From the NCBI GenBank assembly GCA_051418075.1, contig JBPRGG010000168.1, positions 1-27,495 on the forward strand: 27,495 nt of DNA, given 5' to 3'. The stretch comes from JBPRGG01 sp051418075. Its GTDB lineage: Bacteria; Bacteroidota; Bacteroidia; Cytophagales; Cyclobacteriaceae. The translations under genes and the position numbers were made by a program. Positions 7,487 through 17,222 of the stretch are shown here, piece after piece (the first letter of the stretch is position 1; every line of letters begins with the position of its first letter). The notes under the pieces are model-generated. The model was not told where the DNA came from and searched no databases. It saw only the letters and a program-made list of their open reading frames with translations.

Positions 7487-8980
7487 ATGAAAGAATACGC
7501 TTTGAGAGACAAATTAGCCTGTATAATTTTTTTTATAGTATTTCAGGATGCTATTAAAGAAACGGTTATGGCTCAACCAAAAGAAAACCGGCCAAACATT
7601 GTGTTTATCTTAGCCGACGATCTGGGTTGGTCTGATCTGCCCATGTATGGCAATCGATTTAATGAAGCACCTAACCTGACCAAACTGGCAGAGGAAGGAA
7701 TGCTTTTTACCAATGCTTATGCTGCCGCGCCAGTATGCTCACCTACCCGGGCCAGCATTCAAACCGGGCAATATCCGGCCCGAACAGGTATAATTGATTT
7801 TATTTCCGGCCACTGGAGGCCTTTTGAAAAGGTTACTGTTCCTATTAATGCTCCTCAATATTTGCCCTATGACACCTACACCTTGGCAGAAGCGCTGCAG
7901 GATAACGGGTACAGGACAGGCTATTTTGGTAAGTGGCATCTTGGCTTAAAAACAACCAAAGAAGCACATCCCTCCAGGCATGGTTATGATAATGCTATAG
8001 CCTACACCGGTGGTGGCTTTTACAATCCCCGGTTTGAGCCTGAAACAGCATCCAAGCCAGGAGAGCGTCTTTCCCAAGCACTTACCCGTTTTAGTATCGA
8101 GTTTATCAAAGAGAATAGGGGGCAGCCTTTTTTCCTGTTTCTGGCTCATTACGATGTACATGTGCAATTGGATGCTGACACCTCCTTAATTAAAAAGTAT
8201 GTTAATAAAAATAATCCAGATGATCATTATCCTGGTAATCCGGTTTATGCAGCTATGATAGAACATCTTGATCAAAGTGTGGCTGCTATCCGACAAACCC
8301 TGGAGGAGTTGAACCTCACCAATAATACATTACTGATCTTTTTCTCGGACAATGGGGGGCTGGTGTCTCGTTTCGACAAAAAACCGGTGGCTGTAAATTC
8401 CAAGCTTCAATATATTACCATCGATTCATTAAAACCCATTGCCACTTCTAATTATCCTCTTCGCAATGAAAAAGGTTCGCTGTATGAAGGAGGTGTGAAG
8501 GTGCCAATGATCATAAGCTGGCCAGGCCAAGTGCCACAGGGTAAAGTAAACCGGTCTCTGGTCAGCAGTGTTGACTTTTATCCGACAATCCTGGCGCTGG
8601 CTGGTGCAAAATCACGTGAGGATCACACGATAGATGGTTTAAACCTTCAGGAAATATTTACCAGGGACCATCTTATCTATGACCGGGCCATATTCTGGCA
8701 TTATCCTGTCTATCACCACAGCGTCCCGGCCAGTGCGGTACGCCAGGGTGACTGGAAACTAATTCAGTTTCTGGATGAGGGTTGGCAGGAACTTTATCAC
8801 CTGGAAAAGGATGTGTCGGAATCTATCAATTTGATTAAAAAACATCCGGTAAAAGGCCGGCACTTAAAAAAACTTCTGGATGACTGGCGGCAACAAGTGA
8901 ATGCACCGGATGTAAAACCAAATCCCGATTTTGATCCGGATAAACGGCATCAGTGGGGAACCCATCCATCGAAACGATAA
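7487..8980 (+). CDS. Sulfatase (S1 family), exported
   Basis: This 497-aa sulfatase has a complete formylglycine signature C84-S-P-T-R88 followed by ASIQTGQYPARTG. Metal ligands are in ADDLGWSD (43-50), and the conserved FGKWHLG is at 147-153. Downstream come the HYDVHVQLD segment, the FSDNGG metal site and the KxxxYEGGVxVP motif. The N-terminus is a weak signal peptide (hydrophobic about 10-19, ending VMAQ near residue 30). The ATG directly abuts the previous stop codon, so the two sulfatases are translationally coupled. It presumably desulfates a glycan in the periplasm, using FGly made by a maturation enzyme not seen in this window. The next gene starts 5 nt after the stop. Confidence 0.93.
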   Translation: MKEYALRDKLACIIFFIVFQDAIKETVMAQPKENRPNIVFILADDLGWSDLPMYGNRFNEAPNLTKLAEEGMLFTNAYAAAPVCSPTRASIQTGQYPARTGIIDFISGHWRPFEKVTVPINAPQYLPYDTYTLAEALQDNGYRTGYFGKWHLGLKTTKEAHPSRHGYDNAIAYTGGGFYNPRFEPETASKPGERLSQALTRFSIEFIKENRGQPFFLFLAHYDVHVQLDADTSLIKKYVNKNNPDDHYPGNPVYAAMIEHLDQSVAAIRQTLEELNLTNNTLLIFFSDNGGLVSRFDKKPVAVNSKLQYITIDSLKPIATSNYPLRNEKGSLYEGGVKVPMIISWPGQVPQGKVNRSLVSSVDFYPTILALAGAKSREDHTIDGLNLQEIFTRDHLIYDRAIFWHYPVYHHSVPASAVRQGDWKLIQFLDEGWQELYHLEKDVSESINLIKKHPVKGRHLKKLLDDWRQQVNAPDVKPNPDFDPDKRHQWGTHPSKR

Positions 8981-8985
8981 CCATT

Positions 8986-11900
8986 ATGATCAAATCCATA
9001 CAAAATAAACTATTAAGCTGTTCACCTTTCGTAATCCTGGTATTTGTTCTGGGAACCTGCACTACTCCCACAGAAATCAATGACCTGGAAAGATCATTTC
9101 GCAATCCTCCTGCTGCCAGTCAGGCCCTTACCTGGTGGCACTGGATCAATGGAAATGTCAGCAAAGAAGGTATCAGCAAAGACCTTGAAGCCATGAAAAC
9201 AGCTGGTGTGCAAGGAGCCATTCTTTTCAATGTGGGCTTTTTTCCGGAAGGGGAGGTGCCTTTCATGTCAGACATTTGGTGGGATCATATGAAACATGCG
9301 ATACAGGAAGCTGACCGTCTGGGATTAAAATTCGGGATTTTCAACAGCGATGGCTGGAGTATGTCAGGCGGGCCCTGGATTTCTGCAGAAGAATCTATGA
9401 AACAATTGGTTTGGACAGATACTGTGGTTGAGGGAGGGCAAAAATTGTCAATAACTTTACAGCAGCCGTTACGAAATATAATTTATGAAGATATTGCAGT
9501 ATTAGCTTTACCGGCACTTCCTGCTGAAAAACCGCTCCCGGTGAAACAAGTACACAGGCAAAACGGACACTTGTTAACAGATCATAATTTTGAAACTTCC
9601 TTATTGTTGGATTTTCCCGATAGTCAAACAGAGCGTATTTTGTTTGATTTGGGAGAGGTGCAGGAAATAAGATCAGCCGTATTGCATTTGAAAAAAGTTG
9701 ATCGCTGGGCTGAAATTAATGCCAGCTTGCAGTACTCTTTGGATGGGCACAATTTTACGGAAATAAATAAAAAGTTGCCATTAGGTTTGCGCTATGAAGG
9801 ATTTATTAAATCAGCAACACTTTCATTTCCACTGATTCAGGCTCGATATATACAAATATCTATTAACAAAGATGATGATCCTGACCCGGTGGATCTGGCC
9901 GGTATCGACTTCTACACCAAGCCACAGGTAGGCCTTTGGGAGCCGAAAAGTGGCCAGACCAAGCGCATCAGCCATGTTAAACAGCCTCAGTTTATGAAGG
10001 AATTGGCTGAGACAACTTATGAGCAACTGCCAGATGAATGGGTAGTGAATGGGGATGAATTATTCAATATCACCCGCCATCTTGATCAAAAAGGTGTATT
10101 GAACTGGGATGCACCGGCTGGGAACTGGATCATTAAAAGAGTGGGTTATACTTCCACCTTGCGTAAAAATGCTCCTTCATCTACTGCCGGCCGGGGTTTT
10201 GAATGTGATAAAATGAGTGCATCCGCTACTGAAAAGCACTTCAATGGCTATCTGGCGAAAGTCATCAATCTGTCTCAAAATACAGTAGACAGACCGATAG
10301 ACTTCGCCCAGATGGAGAGTTGGGAAGCTGGTATCCAAAACTGGACTCAGGGTTTTGACCAGGAGTTTCAAAGTCGGCGTGGCTACTCCATAATTCCCTG
10401 GTTACCGGTACTTACTGGAGGTCATGTGATCAACTCCTACGAAGAATCAAACCGCTTTTTATGGGATATGCGCAAAACCGTCACTGAATTATTTAGTGAG
10501 AACTATTGGGCTGTAATGCACAGGTTATGCCGGGAACATGGCGTAAAAGTATTGGGTGAAGGATCTGGCAAGCAACATTACCTTTATGATCCAATTTTGT
10601 ACCACAAGCAGAATGACATTCCTATGGGAGAATTCTGGACTGGTGCTCCGGTTCCACGCAATGATTGTAAGAATGCCTCCTCCGTGGCACATACTTACGG
10701 TAAAGAACTGGTAGCGGCGGAATCATTTACTGGTGGGGGCAATGATCTCTGGAGACTTGCTCCTTATGATATGAAAAAAATAGGCGATCAGGCTTTTTCT
10801 TTGGGGGTAAACCAGTTTGTATTGCATAGTTATGTACATCAGCCTTATGATATAGGCCCTGGTTTTACTCTTTCCAAATATGGCAATCATTTTCAAAGGC
10901 ATAATCCCTGGTACATTAAAGCCCGAGGATGGCTGGACTATGTAGCCCGGTCACAGTATTTGTTGCGACAAGGGGATTTTGTGGCTGATGTTTGTTACTT
11001 TACTGGCGAAGGGATACCGGCCTATCTTGGATTGCGGGAAGAATTAATCCCCGGAATTCCCAGTGGTTATGACTATGATGGAGTGAACCTGGAACTGCTG
11101 CAACAAATGGAGGTTGCAGGGGGCAGAATGGTATTACCTTCGGGGGCATCTTATCACCTCATGGTTTTCCGGGATCTGGAACAAATGACACCGGCTCTTA
11201 TCACTGAAGTAGAAAGACTGGTAAAGGATGGTGCAACGATAATGGCACAAAAACCTGATGGATCGCCTTCTCTACAGGATTTCCCTAAAGCTGATGAGTT
11301 GGTCAAAATGATGGCTGATCGGGTTTGGAAAAACCTGGATGGTAGCCAGGTTAAAAGAATTCGGTATGGAAAAGGAGAATTAGTATGGGGAATACCGGTA
11401 GAGGATGTCCTTAAGGCTAAAGGCATCAGTCCTGATTTTACTTATCATTCAGAAAATCAGCAGATTAAAATCAATTATCTCCACCGAAAGCTGCAGGGCA
11501 AGGATCTTTATTTTCTGGCCAGTGAGCAACCTGAACCTGTAAAAATTACTGCCTCATTCAGGAGTTCTGCCAGGTTTGTGGAACTATGGGATCCAGACAA
11601 AGGCATTGTCACCCCCTTACATGTGGATAGAGTAAGTAAGGAAAATACTGAAATAGCTTTGTCTTTCGAACCTCTAGGGTCCATGTTTGTGCTGTTTACC
11701 GATCAAGCGGCGCGAGTTTATGCTCCTGAAATTAGAAATAAGGAGCATTTAAGGGTGATTGATATAGCGCATGATTGGCAAATTAGTTTTCCTGCCATAA
11801 ATCAAAAAATTTTTGCAGAAGATTTGTTCGATTGGACATTACATAATGATCCCGCAATAAAATACCATTCAGGTACAGCCATTTACCAGAACAGCTTTGA

Positions 11901-12330
11901 ACTATCAGATTTAAATACGAAGCATTATATCCTTGATCTGGGGCAGGTAGAGGAAATTGCCACCGTAATTGTAAATGGCCAAAAAGCTGGTGATCTGTGG
12001 AAGCCTCCTTTTGAATTGAATATTACTGATTATGTAAAAGCGGGAATCAATGAAATTAAAATTGAGGTGACCAATACAGCTGCCAATCAATTGATCGGGG
12101 ACGAACAGCTACCGGCTGACCTGTCCTATAAACCTGATGGAACCGGCAGATGGGAATTTAACGGGGAATATCCAGATTGGCTCCGGGAGCCGGAAATCAG
12201 AAAGTCTGGAAGAAAAACATTTGTTACTTACAAGTTCTTTGACCAAAATTCTCCGCTGGAGTCTTCTGGATTAACAGGTCCGGTAAAGATAAAAGTATAT
12301 AAAGCAGATGAATCTAAGCTCAACTTATAG
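8986..12330 (+). CDS. GH106 alpha-L-rhamnosidase, predicted lipoprotein
   Basis: The 1114-aa product starts at ATG 8986. An in-frame GTG at 8953 would add 11 residues and overlap the sulfatase gene, and it would bury the signal peptide, so I reject it. The N-terminus has a lipobox (V-L-G-T-C, Cys25). The family start motif FRNPPAASQALTWWHWINGN (39-56 or so) is typical of GH106, as is the DLEAMKTAGVQGAILFN stretch. Acidic residues likely to serve catalysis or calcium binding are in QMESWE (442-447), MGEFW (547-551) and AAESF (577-581). C-terminal beta-sandwich domains run to the end. GH106 enzymes remove alpha-L-rhamnose from complex glycans, including pectins and ulvan-type fragments. Flanking sulfatases suggest sulfated rhamnose substrates, acted on before or after desulfation. 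Confidence 0.85.
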   Translation: MIKSIQNKLLSCSPFVILVFVLGTCTTPTEINDLERSFRNPPAASQALTWWHWINGNVSKEGISKDLEAMKTAGVQGAILFNVGFFPEGEVPFMSDIWWDHMKHAIQEADRLGLKFGIFNSDGWSMSGGPWISAEESMKQLVWTDTVVEGGQKLSITLQQPLRNIIYEDIAVLALPALPAEKPLPVKQVHRQNGHLLTDHNFETSLLLDFPDSQTERILFDLGEVQEIRSAVLHLKKVDRWAEINASLQYSLDGHNFTEINKKLPLGLRYEGFIKSATLSFPLIQARYIQISINKDDDPDPVDLAGIDFYTKPQVGLWEPKSGQTKRISHVKQPQFMKELAETTYEQLPDEWVVNGDELFNITRHLDQKGVLNWDAPAGNWIIKRVGYTSTLRKNAPSSTAGRGFECDKMSASATEKHFNGYLAKVINLSQNTVDRPIDFAQMESWEAGIQNWTQGFDQEFQSRRGYSIIPWLPVLTGGHVINSYEESNRFLWDMRKTVTELFSENYWAVMHRLCREHGVKVLGEGSGKQHYLYDPILYHKQNDIPMGEFWTGAPVPRNDCKNASSVAHTYGKELVAAESFTGGGNDLWRLAPYDMKKIGDQAFSLGVNQFVLHSYVHQPYDIGPGFTLSKYGNHFQRHNPWYIKARGWLDYVARSQYLLRQGDFVADVCYFTGEGIPAYLGLREELIPGIPSGYDYDGVNLELLQQMEVAGGRMVLPSGASYHLMVFRDLEQMTPALITEVERLVKDGATIMAQKPDGSPSLQDFPKADELVKMMADRVWKNLDGSQVKRIRYGKGELVWGIPVEDVLKAKGISPDFTYHSENQQIKINYLHRKLQGKDLYFLASEQPEPVKITASFRSSARFVELWDPDKGIVTPLHVDRVSKENTEIALSFEPLGSMFVLFTDQAARVYAPEIRNKEHLRVIDIAHDWQISFPAINQKIFAEDLFDWTLHNDPAIKYHSGTAIYQNSFELSDLNTKHYILDLGQVEEIATVIVNGQKAGDLWKPPFELNITDYVKAGINEIKIEVTNTAANQLIGDEQLPADLSYKPDGTGRWEFNGEYPDWLREPEIRKSGRKTFVTYKFFDQNSPLESSGLTGPVKIKVYKADESKLNL

Positions 12331-12363
12331 GTAAACGGAAGTAAAAATATAGGTAAAAGATAA

Positions 12364-13503
12364 ATGATAATGAGAAATAGACAGCTACTAATTCCAGCCA
12401 TTCTGCTGGGTTTGATTTTGGTTAATTCATCTTTTTCCACTGCTCAGGCGCCGTATCCTGAAAGTGAATGGATTGAGGAAATCCAATTCAACTTAAGTAC
12501 GATCAGGAACACTACCCCTGGAAATGGTCTCACTGCTCCGGGGAGTGACAATTGGACCATCACCTGGGCCGACGATGGAAATCAGTATTCTTCATGGGGT
12601 GATGGCGGTGGTTTTGGCGGCGATAATCAATTGGGTCGGGTTAAGATGGGAGTTGCCCGCATAGAAGGGAACAAGAGAAATTACAGCGCCTTCAATGTGT
12701 GGGGTGGACATAATCCGGAAAGTGATCAATCTACTCTTCCGGCTAAAAGTTATGGCATCCTAAGTGTTAACGGAGATCTTTACCTGTGGGTAAGCTACAA
12801 TGAAAACAGTCCATCGATCTGCTACGATCATCAGGATATATATAAATCCAGCGATTATGGACAATCCTGGCAACTGCTTTATGGCTGGCGTAATTCCCCG
12901 GGATTCTTCTGTCCTACCTTCCTGCAAGCGGGACAGGATTTTGACCAGTCGCCCGATCGGTATGTGTATGCTTTTTTACCGGAACGTACCCAAACCATCG
13001 AAAGTCAGGAAGACAGTATCTGGAATGTGCAGAAGCCTGGCAAAATCACCTTGATGCGCTGCCATCAGGATAGTCTAGACCAAAAAGAAAACTGGAGATT
13101 TTATGGTAAAAATGGTAAATGGTTAAGTGATAAGAATCACAGAGAATCGGTGTTCACCGATATAAAAAATGGTATCATGCGCACCAGTGTGATCTATAAT
13201 CCCGGCTTGCAAAAATACATACTGGCCACCCAGCATGTTGGTCGCTATCACGCTGATGGGGCCAGGGTGGGATTTTATGAAAGCGATAATCCCTGGGGGC
13301 CATGGAAAACGGTTTTTTTTGGTGATCCATGGGATCTTGGCATTCAGGAAAGGGATCAAAAATACAAAACGGTTTATTACAATTTTTCCCCTAAATGGCT
13401 GAGTAAAAACGGTAAAACATTCGTGATGGTATATACCGGGCCAGGCAGTGATGAGTGGGGTACCATAGAGGGAAAGTTCAAATTAAATAAAAGATATAAA
13501 TAA
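12364..13503 (+). CDS. DUF4185 family secreted beta-propeller protein, copy 1
   Basis: This 379-aa protein has a signal peptide (hydrophobic 9-20, ending STAQ at 25-28). ATG codons at 12364 and 12370 are both possible starts. The early motif DNWTITWADDGNQYSSWGDG (62-81) and later blocks such as YKSSDYGQSW and VGFYESDNPWGPWKTVF are typical of the DUF4185 fold, a five-bladed propeller related to GH43-type enzymes. Some DUF4185 proteins have been assigned to GH183 (endo-D-arabinanases), so a glycoside hydrolase role is reasonable, but the substrate here is unknown. A diverged tandem copy follows 56 nt downstream, with the same aspartate-rich motif near the N-terminus. The gene starts 33 nt after the rhamnosidase stop. 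Confidence 0.75.
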   Translation: MIMRNRQLLIPAILLGLILVNSSFSTAQAPYPESEWIEEIQFNLSTIRNTTPGNGLTAPGSDNWTITWADDGNQYSSWGDGGGFGGDNQLGRVKMGVARIEGNKRNYSAFNVWGGHNPESDQSTLPAKSYGILSVNGDLYLWVSYNENSPSICYDHQDIYKSSDYGQSWQLLYGWRNSPGFFCPTFLQAGQDFDQSPDRYVYAFLPERTQTIESQEDSIWNVQKPGKITLMRCHQDSLDQKENWRFYGKNGKWLSDKNHRESVFTDIKNGIMRTSVIYNPGLQKYILATQHVGRYHADGARVGFYESDNPWGPWKTVFFGDPWDLGIQERDQKYKTVYYNFSPKWLSKNGKTFVMVYTGPGSDEWGTIEGKFKLNKRYK

Positions 13504-13559
13504 ATAAAATTCACTGTTTATGCCGAAAGTAATAAATTAAAACTGAGGGTTTACAATTT

Positions 13560-14630
13560 ATGAAAATAAAAGAAATCATTGCAATATGTATTATTGGCTT
13601 GACCGCACAAAGGATCAATTGTCAGACATTACCTTATCCTCCCAGCAACTATTTCGAAGGCGTCAGCTGGGACACTACTTCCATTAAACAATTTGGACAG
13701 GGTAGTGATCAGTGGCCCATGACCTGGGCTGCCGATGGAAATATGTATGCCGCCTGGGGTGATGGATGGGGATGGAATGCCGATAAAGAGGCTATGGACA
13801 AGAAAAGCATTGGCATTTCCAGGATCAAAGGAGCTTGGGGTGATCTAGCGGCCGAAGATTTATGGGGGGAGGGACCTGGCAGTCAATTTGGCAAGCCTGA
13901 AGCTTTAATTGCCTTCGAGAATAAAATTTACATGTTCTGGACCAGTGGTGATAGCAAATATGAACATGATAGCTATGCTGCTGTATCTGAAGATAGCGGC
14001 AAAAACTGGCATTTAATTCATAAAAAAGTTTTCTGGTATGCCCCTTCCGGTTTTCGAGTCCGGGGAATTGCTCAATATGGTAAAGATTACCAGGATGCCA
14101 AAGATGATTATCTGTATATTTATTTTGGAATGAACAGGCATCCTGATATATTCCTGGCCCGGGTACAAAAAGAAAAAATTTTTGATGGTCTGGCATATGA
14201 ATGGTTCAGGTACAGAAAACCAGACGGCTCGGCCCGCTGGACCAGAGATTTTTCGCATAAAGCCGTGGTTTTTCAGGATAATAATGCCTATGCCTGGCAT
14301 TTGAGCATTGTTTACCATCCCAAATATGATAAAATAATATTGGCCAAACCACATTTTGACAAGGACGATGATCCTGATCAAATCAGGATCTATGAAACAG
14401 GTATAAATGGGTTAGGTATTTTTGATGCACCCACGCCGTGGGGCCCCTGGACTTCTGTGTACTACAATGATTCATTTTATGATGGCTTAATTAAATTTAA
14501 CTATGTAATACCAGCAAAATTCCTGAACAAAGAATCAGATTCGTTCATCCTGGGTTGGTCTGGTTGGCCGGAGTATGACAATATAACTTTTATAAAGGGA
14601 AAATTTATTATAAATGTAGAAAAGAATTAG
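13560..14630 (+). CDS. DUF4185 family secreted beta-propeller protein, copy 2
   Basis: This 356-aa paralogue of the preceding gene shares the N-terminal block (YPPSNYFEGVSWD, then DQWPMTWAADGNMYAAWGDG at 50-69), a middle blade (SEDSGKNWHLIHKK) and the PTPWGPWTSVYYND block. It has an N-terminal signal (hydrophobic 5-15; a Cys at residue 21 follows R-I-N, which is not a convincing lipobox). The copies differ widely outside the motifs, so the duplication is old or the two have different specificities. A glycoside hydrolase of the GH43/GH183-like propeller group is plausible. A 138-nt gap follows before the DUF1080 gene, which may have its own promoter or processing site. Confidence 0.75.
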   Translation: MKIKEIIAICIIGLTAQRINCQTLPYPPSNYFEGVSWDTTSIKQFGQGSDQWPMTWAADGNMYAAWGDGWGWNADKEAMDKKSIGISRIKGAWGDLAAEDLWGEGPGSQFGKPEALIAFENKIYMFWTSGDSKYEHDSYAAVSEDSGKNWHLIHKKVFWYAPSGFRVRGIAQYGKDYQDAKDDYLYIYFGMNRHPDIFLARVQKEKIFDGLAYEWFRYRKPDGSARWTRDFSHKAVVFQDNNAYAWHLSIVYHPKYDKIILAKPHFDKDDDPDQIRIYETGINGLGIFDAPTPWGPWTSVYYNDSFYDGLIKFNYVIPAKFLNKESDSFILGWSGWPEYDNITFIKGKFIINVEKN

Positions 14631-14768
14631 ATAAGGCAGGTATTTTAATTCAAAGAAATTCAGGGGGGATTATTTTATGATTCTATTTAGGTTATTTGAT
14701 CCTGCAAAGCCAATTATTGAAGTGATTTATATAAAAGAAATTAAGTTAACTAGTAAAAAAATAAAATT

Positions 14769-15458
14769 ATGAAGAAGCATTTATTCACAATCCTAATTGT
14801 AACTATATCGATAGGCTGTAAAACCCATAATAATGATGATTATGCACTCTTATTTAACGGAGGAAATCTGGAAGGCTGGCAAGTGGAAGGTGGCCAGGGA
14901 AGCTTTTCGGTAGAAGATGGTATGATCGTTGGGGTGTCGCAATCGGGTATTCCAAACTCTTTTCTGGTAACTGAAAAACCTTACAATGATTTTATTCTTG
15001 AATTAGATTTCAAAGTACACCCTACTTTAAATACCGGTGTACAGATAAGGAGCAAAGTGCTGGAAGAACCATATTCAGGGGATTACCTGAGTGGAAAACT
15101 GGAGAATAAAAAACGCACTTTTGAAGCAGGAAGAGTGCATGGTTACCAAATTGAAATTGACCCTTCAGAAAGAGCCTGGACCGGTGGTTTTTATGAGGAA
15201 GCAGGCCGCGGCTGGCTGCAACCTTTAACAGACAATGAAGAAGCCCGAACTGCATTCAAACAAAATGAATGGAATCATTTAAAAATCAAAGCGGAAGGCA
15301 ACCATTTTCAATCATGGATAAATGGTGTAAAAGCAGCTGACTATAAGGATGATTTATATCATACAGGTTTTATTGGGCTGCAATTACACGAACCTTACCG
15401 AGATGAACAAATAGGTCAAAAAGTCTACTGGAAAAATATAAGATTAAAAGAACTTTAA
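14769..15458 (+). CDS. DUF1080 (3-keto-disaccharide hydrolase family) lipoprotein
   Basis: This 229-aa single-domain protein has a short lipoprotein signal (I-S-I-G-C, Cys17). The beta-jelly-roll family motifs are complete: LFNGGNLEGWQVEGG (28-42), NTGVQIRS (88-95), HGYQIEIDPSERAWTGGFYE (124-143), NEWNHLKIKAEGN (166-178), INGVKAADY (184-192) and GLQLHE (203-208). The Pfam family is named 3-keto-disaccharide hydrolase; members act on 3-keto-glycosides produced by oxidoreductases. Two Gfo/Idh/MocA enzymes with Tat signals lie in the same locus (209-1738 and 19621-20970), which could supply such a keto substrate in the periplasm. Ten nt separate it from the next sulfatase gene. Family assignment is firm, but the physiological substrate is inferred. 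Confidence 0.85.
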   Translation: MKKHLFTILIVTISIGCKTHNNDDYALLFNGGNLEGWQVEGGQGSFSVEDGMIVGVSQSGIPNSFLVTEKPYNDFILELDFKVHPTLNTGVQIRSKVLEEPYSGDYLSGKLENKKRTFEAGRVHGYQIEIDPSERAWTGGFYEEAGRGWLQPLTDNEEARTAFKQNEWNHLKIKAEGNHFQSWINGVKAADYKDDLYHTGFIGLQLHEPYRDEQIGQKVYWKNIRLKEL

Positions 15459-15468
15459 TATGTAATTT

Positions 15469-17208
15469 ATGACTAAGCTAGCTATTAAGCACTTAATTGT
15501 GCTGATGATATTATTGATTTCAATAGGCATATATCAGACCTCGGCACAAAAACAACCCAATATTATCCTGATTATTTCTGATGATCAAGGATGGGGTGAT
15601 TTTGGATATAATGGAAATGATCTGATTGAAACCCCTAATCTGAATCGGCTTGCTAATCAAAGTGCGGTATTTGAAAGGTATTATGTCTCCTCCGTATGTG
15701 CTCCCACCCGCGCAAGTCTGCTTACCGGCCGTTATTATCCCCGAACCGGCGTACATGGAGTAACCAGACGGAAGGAAACTATGCGAGCTGAAGAAATTAC
15801 AATTGCCGAAATTTTGCAGGAGAATGGATACAGGACTGGGATTTTTGGTAAATGGCACAATGGGCATAATTATCCTTATGATCCCATTGGACAAGGTTTT
15901 CAGGAATTCTGGGGATTTACTTCTGGAATCATCAGGAACTACTATGATACAAAGATGAAGCATAACAACCAGTGGGTGCAGACTGAGGGCTATATTACTG
16001 ACTTTTTAACTGATAAGGCTCTACAATTCATAAAAGAGAAAAATCAACAGCCTTTCTTTTGTTATATTCCCTATAATGTGCCTCATACACCGATTCAGGT
16101 TTCCAGGACATTAATGGAGAAATATATAAGTAAAGGACTTGATGAATATGATGCCGGCATATATGCTATGTGTGAAGCCATGGACCATAATATTGGCAGA
16201 TTAATAGCTGAAGTTGATCAATTGGGAATACGTGAAAACACCATTATTCTTTTCATGACAGACAATGGTCCTAACGGGTATCGGTTCAATGGTGGAATGA
16301 AGGGTAAGAAAGCCAGATTAGATGAAGGAGGTATCAGAGTACCTCTTTGGATAAACTGGCAAAATAAAATAGAGCGAAAAAGCATATTGGAATTGGCTGA
16401 TCACATAGATGTTTTGCCAACACTACTTGATCTGTGTAATGTTAGTTTATCTGATTCACTTCAACTGGATGGTAAAAGCTTAAAACCCTTGCTTCTAAGT
16501 CATGAAATAGAATGGCCGGAACGAAAGTTATTTTCTGCGCGTCATGGTGATCAACCTTATCCCGGATCGATTCGGACCAATCGGTATCGACTTATTATTG
16601 ATCGTGAGGGAGGTAAAAAACTGTACGATATGTGGCAGGACCCTTCACAATTGCATGATATTGCTGAAGATGAAAAAGAGATTACCCAAACAATGGCCAA
16701 CTCATATGATCATTGGTATAAAGATGTTTCCAAAAATGGATTCCAGGTACCTGTGGTACATATAGGGCACCCGGAATATCCTGTAGTAGAATTGCCTACA
16801 GTAGGGGCAGAGATTAAAGGAGGACTATCATATAAAAACCAATATGGATATGCTTATGACTGGGTGATTAACTGGACGGATACAGAAGATGCTTTGTGCT
16901 GGCCGATTAAAGTGGTGAAAGACGGACTCTACAAAGTCTACCTGAAATATGCAACTGCGAATATCGGAAATAAAATTACGGTCTCAGTAGGCGATAAATC
17001 ATTGGAAAACAATATCAAGACAGCTTTTTCACCCCAGCCCTATCCTAATTTCGATACAGTTGACCGGGGCAGAGCTTTAGAATATGAATGGAAGGATTTT
17101 TACTGGGGCAAAATCAGGCTCAAAAAAGGAGAGTACAACATGAAAGTACACGCCAGCCCTGATCCTGGCCTGGAAATTTATGGCTTGTCTGTTGAGTTGG
17201 ATGAATAA
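15469..17208 (+). CDS. Sulfatase (S1 family) with C-terminal beta-sandwich domain
   Basis: This 579-aa exported sulfatase has a signal peptide (hydrophobic 9-21, ending QTSAQ). The core has metal site ISDDQGWGD (36-44), formylglycine signature C77-A-P-T-R81 followed by ASLLTGRYYPRTG, FGKWHNG (126-132), the PYNVPHTP histidine site and MTDNGP. The catalytic module ends near residue 430. The last 140 residues (from about ELPTVGAEIKGG) look like a separate beta-sandwich, with a tryptophan-rich stretch (VINWTDTEDALCW) and LKKGEYNMKVHA near the end. Such domains in glycan-active enzymes resemble CBM6-type or DUF5077-like modules, so sugar binding is likely but not shown. It sits between the DUF1080 gene (10 nt) and the esterase gene (14 nt). 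Confidence 0.92.
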   Translation: MTKLAIKHLIVLMILLISIGIYQTSAQKQPNIILIISDDQGWGDFGYNGNDLIETPNLNRLANQSAVFERYYVSSVCAPTRASLLTGRYYPRTGVHGVTRRKETMRAEEITIAEILQENGYRTGIFGKWHNGHNYPYDPIGQGFQEFWGFTSGIIRNYYDTKMKHNNQWVQTEGYITDFLTDKALQFIKEKNQQPFFCYIPYNVPHTPIQVSRTLMEKYISKGLDEYDAGIYAMCEAMDHNIGRLIAEVDQLGIRENTIILFMTDNGPNGYRFNGGMKGKKARLDEGGIRVPLWINWQNKIERKSILELADHIDVLPTLLDLCNVSLSDSLQLDGKSLKPLLLSHEIEWPERKLFSARHGDQPYPGSIRTNRYRLIIDREGGKKLYDMWQDPSQLHDIAEDEKEITQTMANSYDHWYKDVSKNGFQVPVVHIGHPEYPVVELPTVGAEIKGGLSYKNQYGYAYDWVINWTDTEDALCWPIKVVKDGLYKVYLKYATANIGNKITVSVGDKSLENNIKTAFSPQPYPNFDTVDRGRALEYEWKDFYWGKIRLKKGEYNMKVHASPDPGLEIYGLSVELDE

Positions 17209-17222
17209 TTAAGAATGATACT

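Noticed and set aside
8953..8985. Upstream GTG start for the GH106 gene
   Set aside because: It overlaps the sulfatase gene and puts 11 extra residues before a good lipoprotein signal that begins at ATG 8986.
13825..14381. Two overlapping minus-strand frames of about 122 aa
   Set aside because: Antisense to the second DUF4185 gene; low-complexity products without motifs.
15520..15963. Minus-strand 147-aa open frame
   Set aside because: Antisense to the catalytic part of a clear sulfatase; no signal, domain or promoter of its own.
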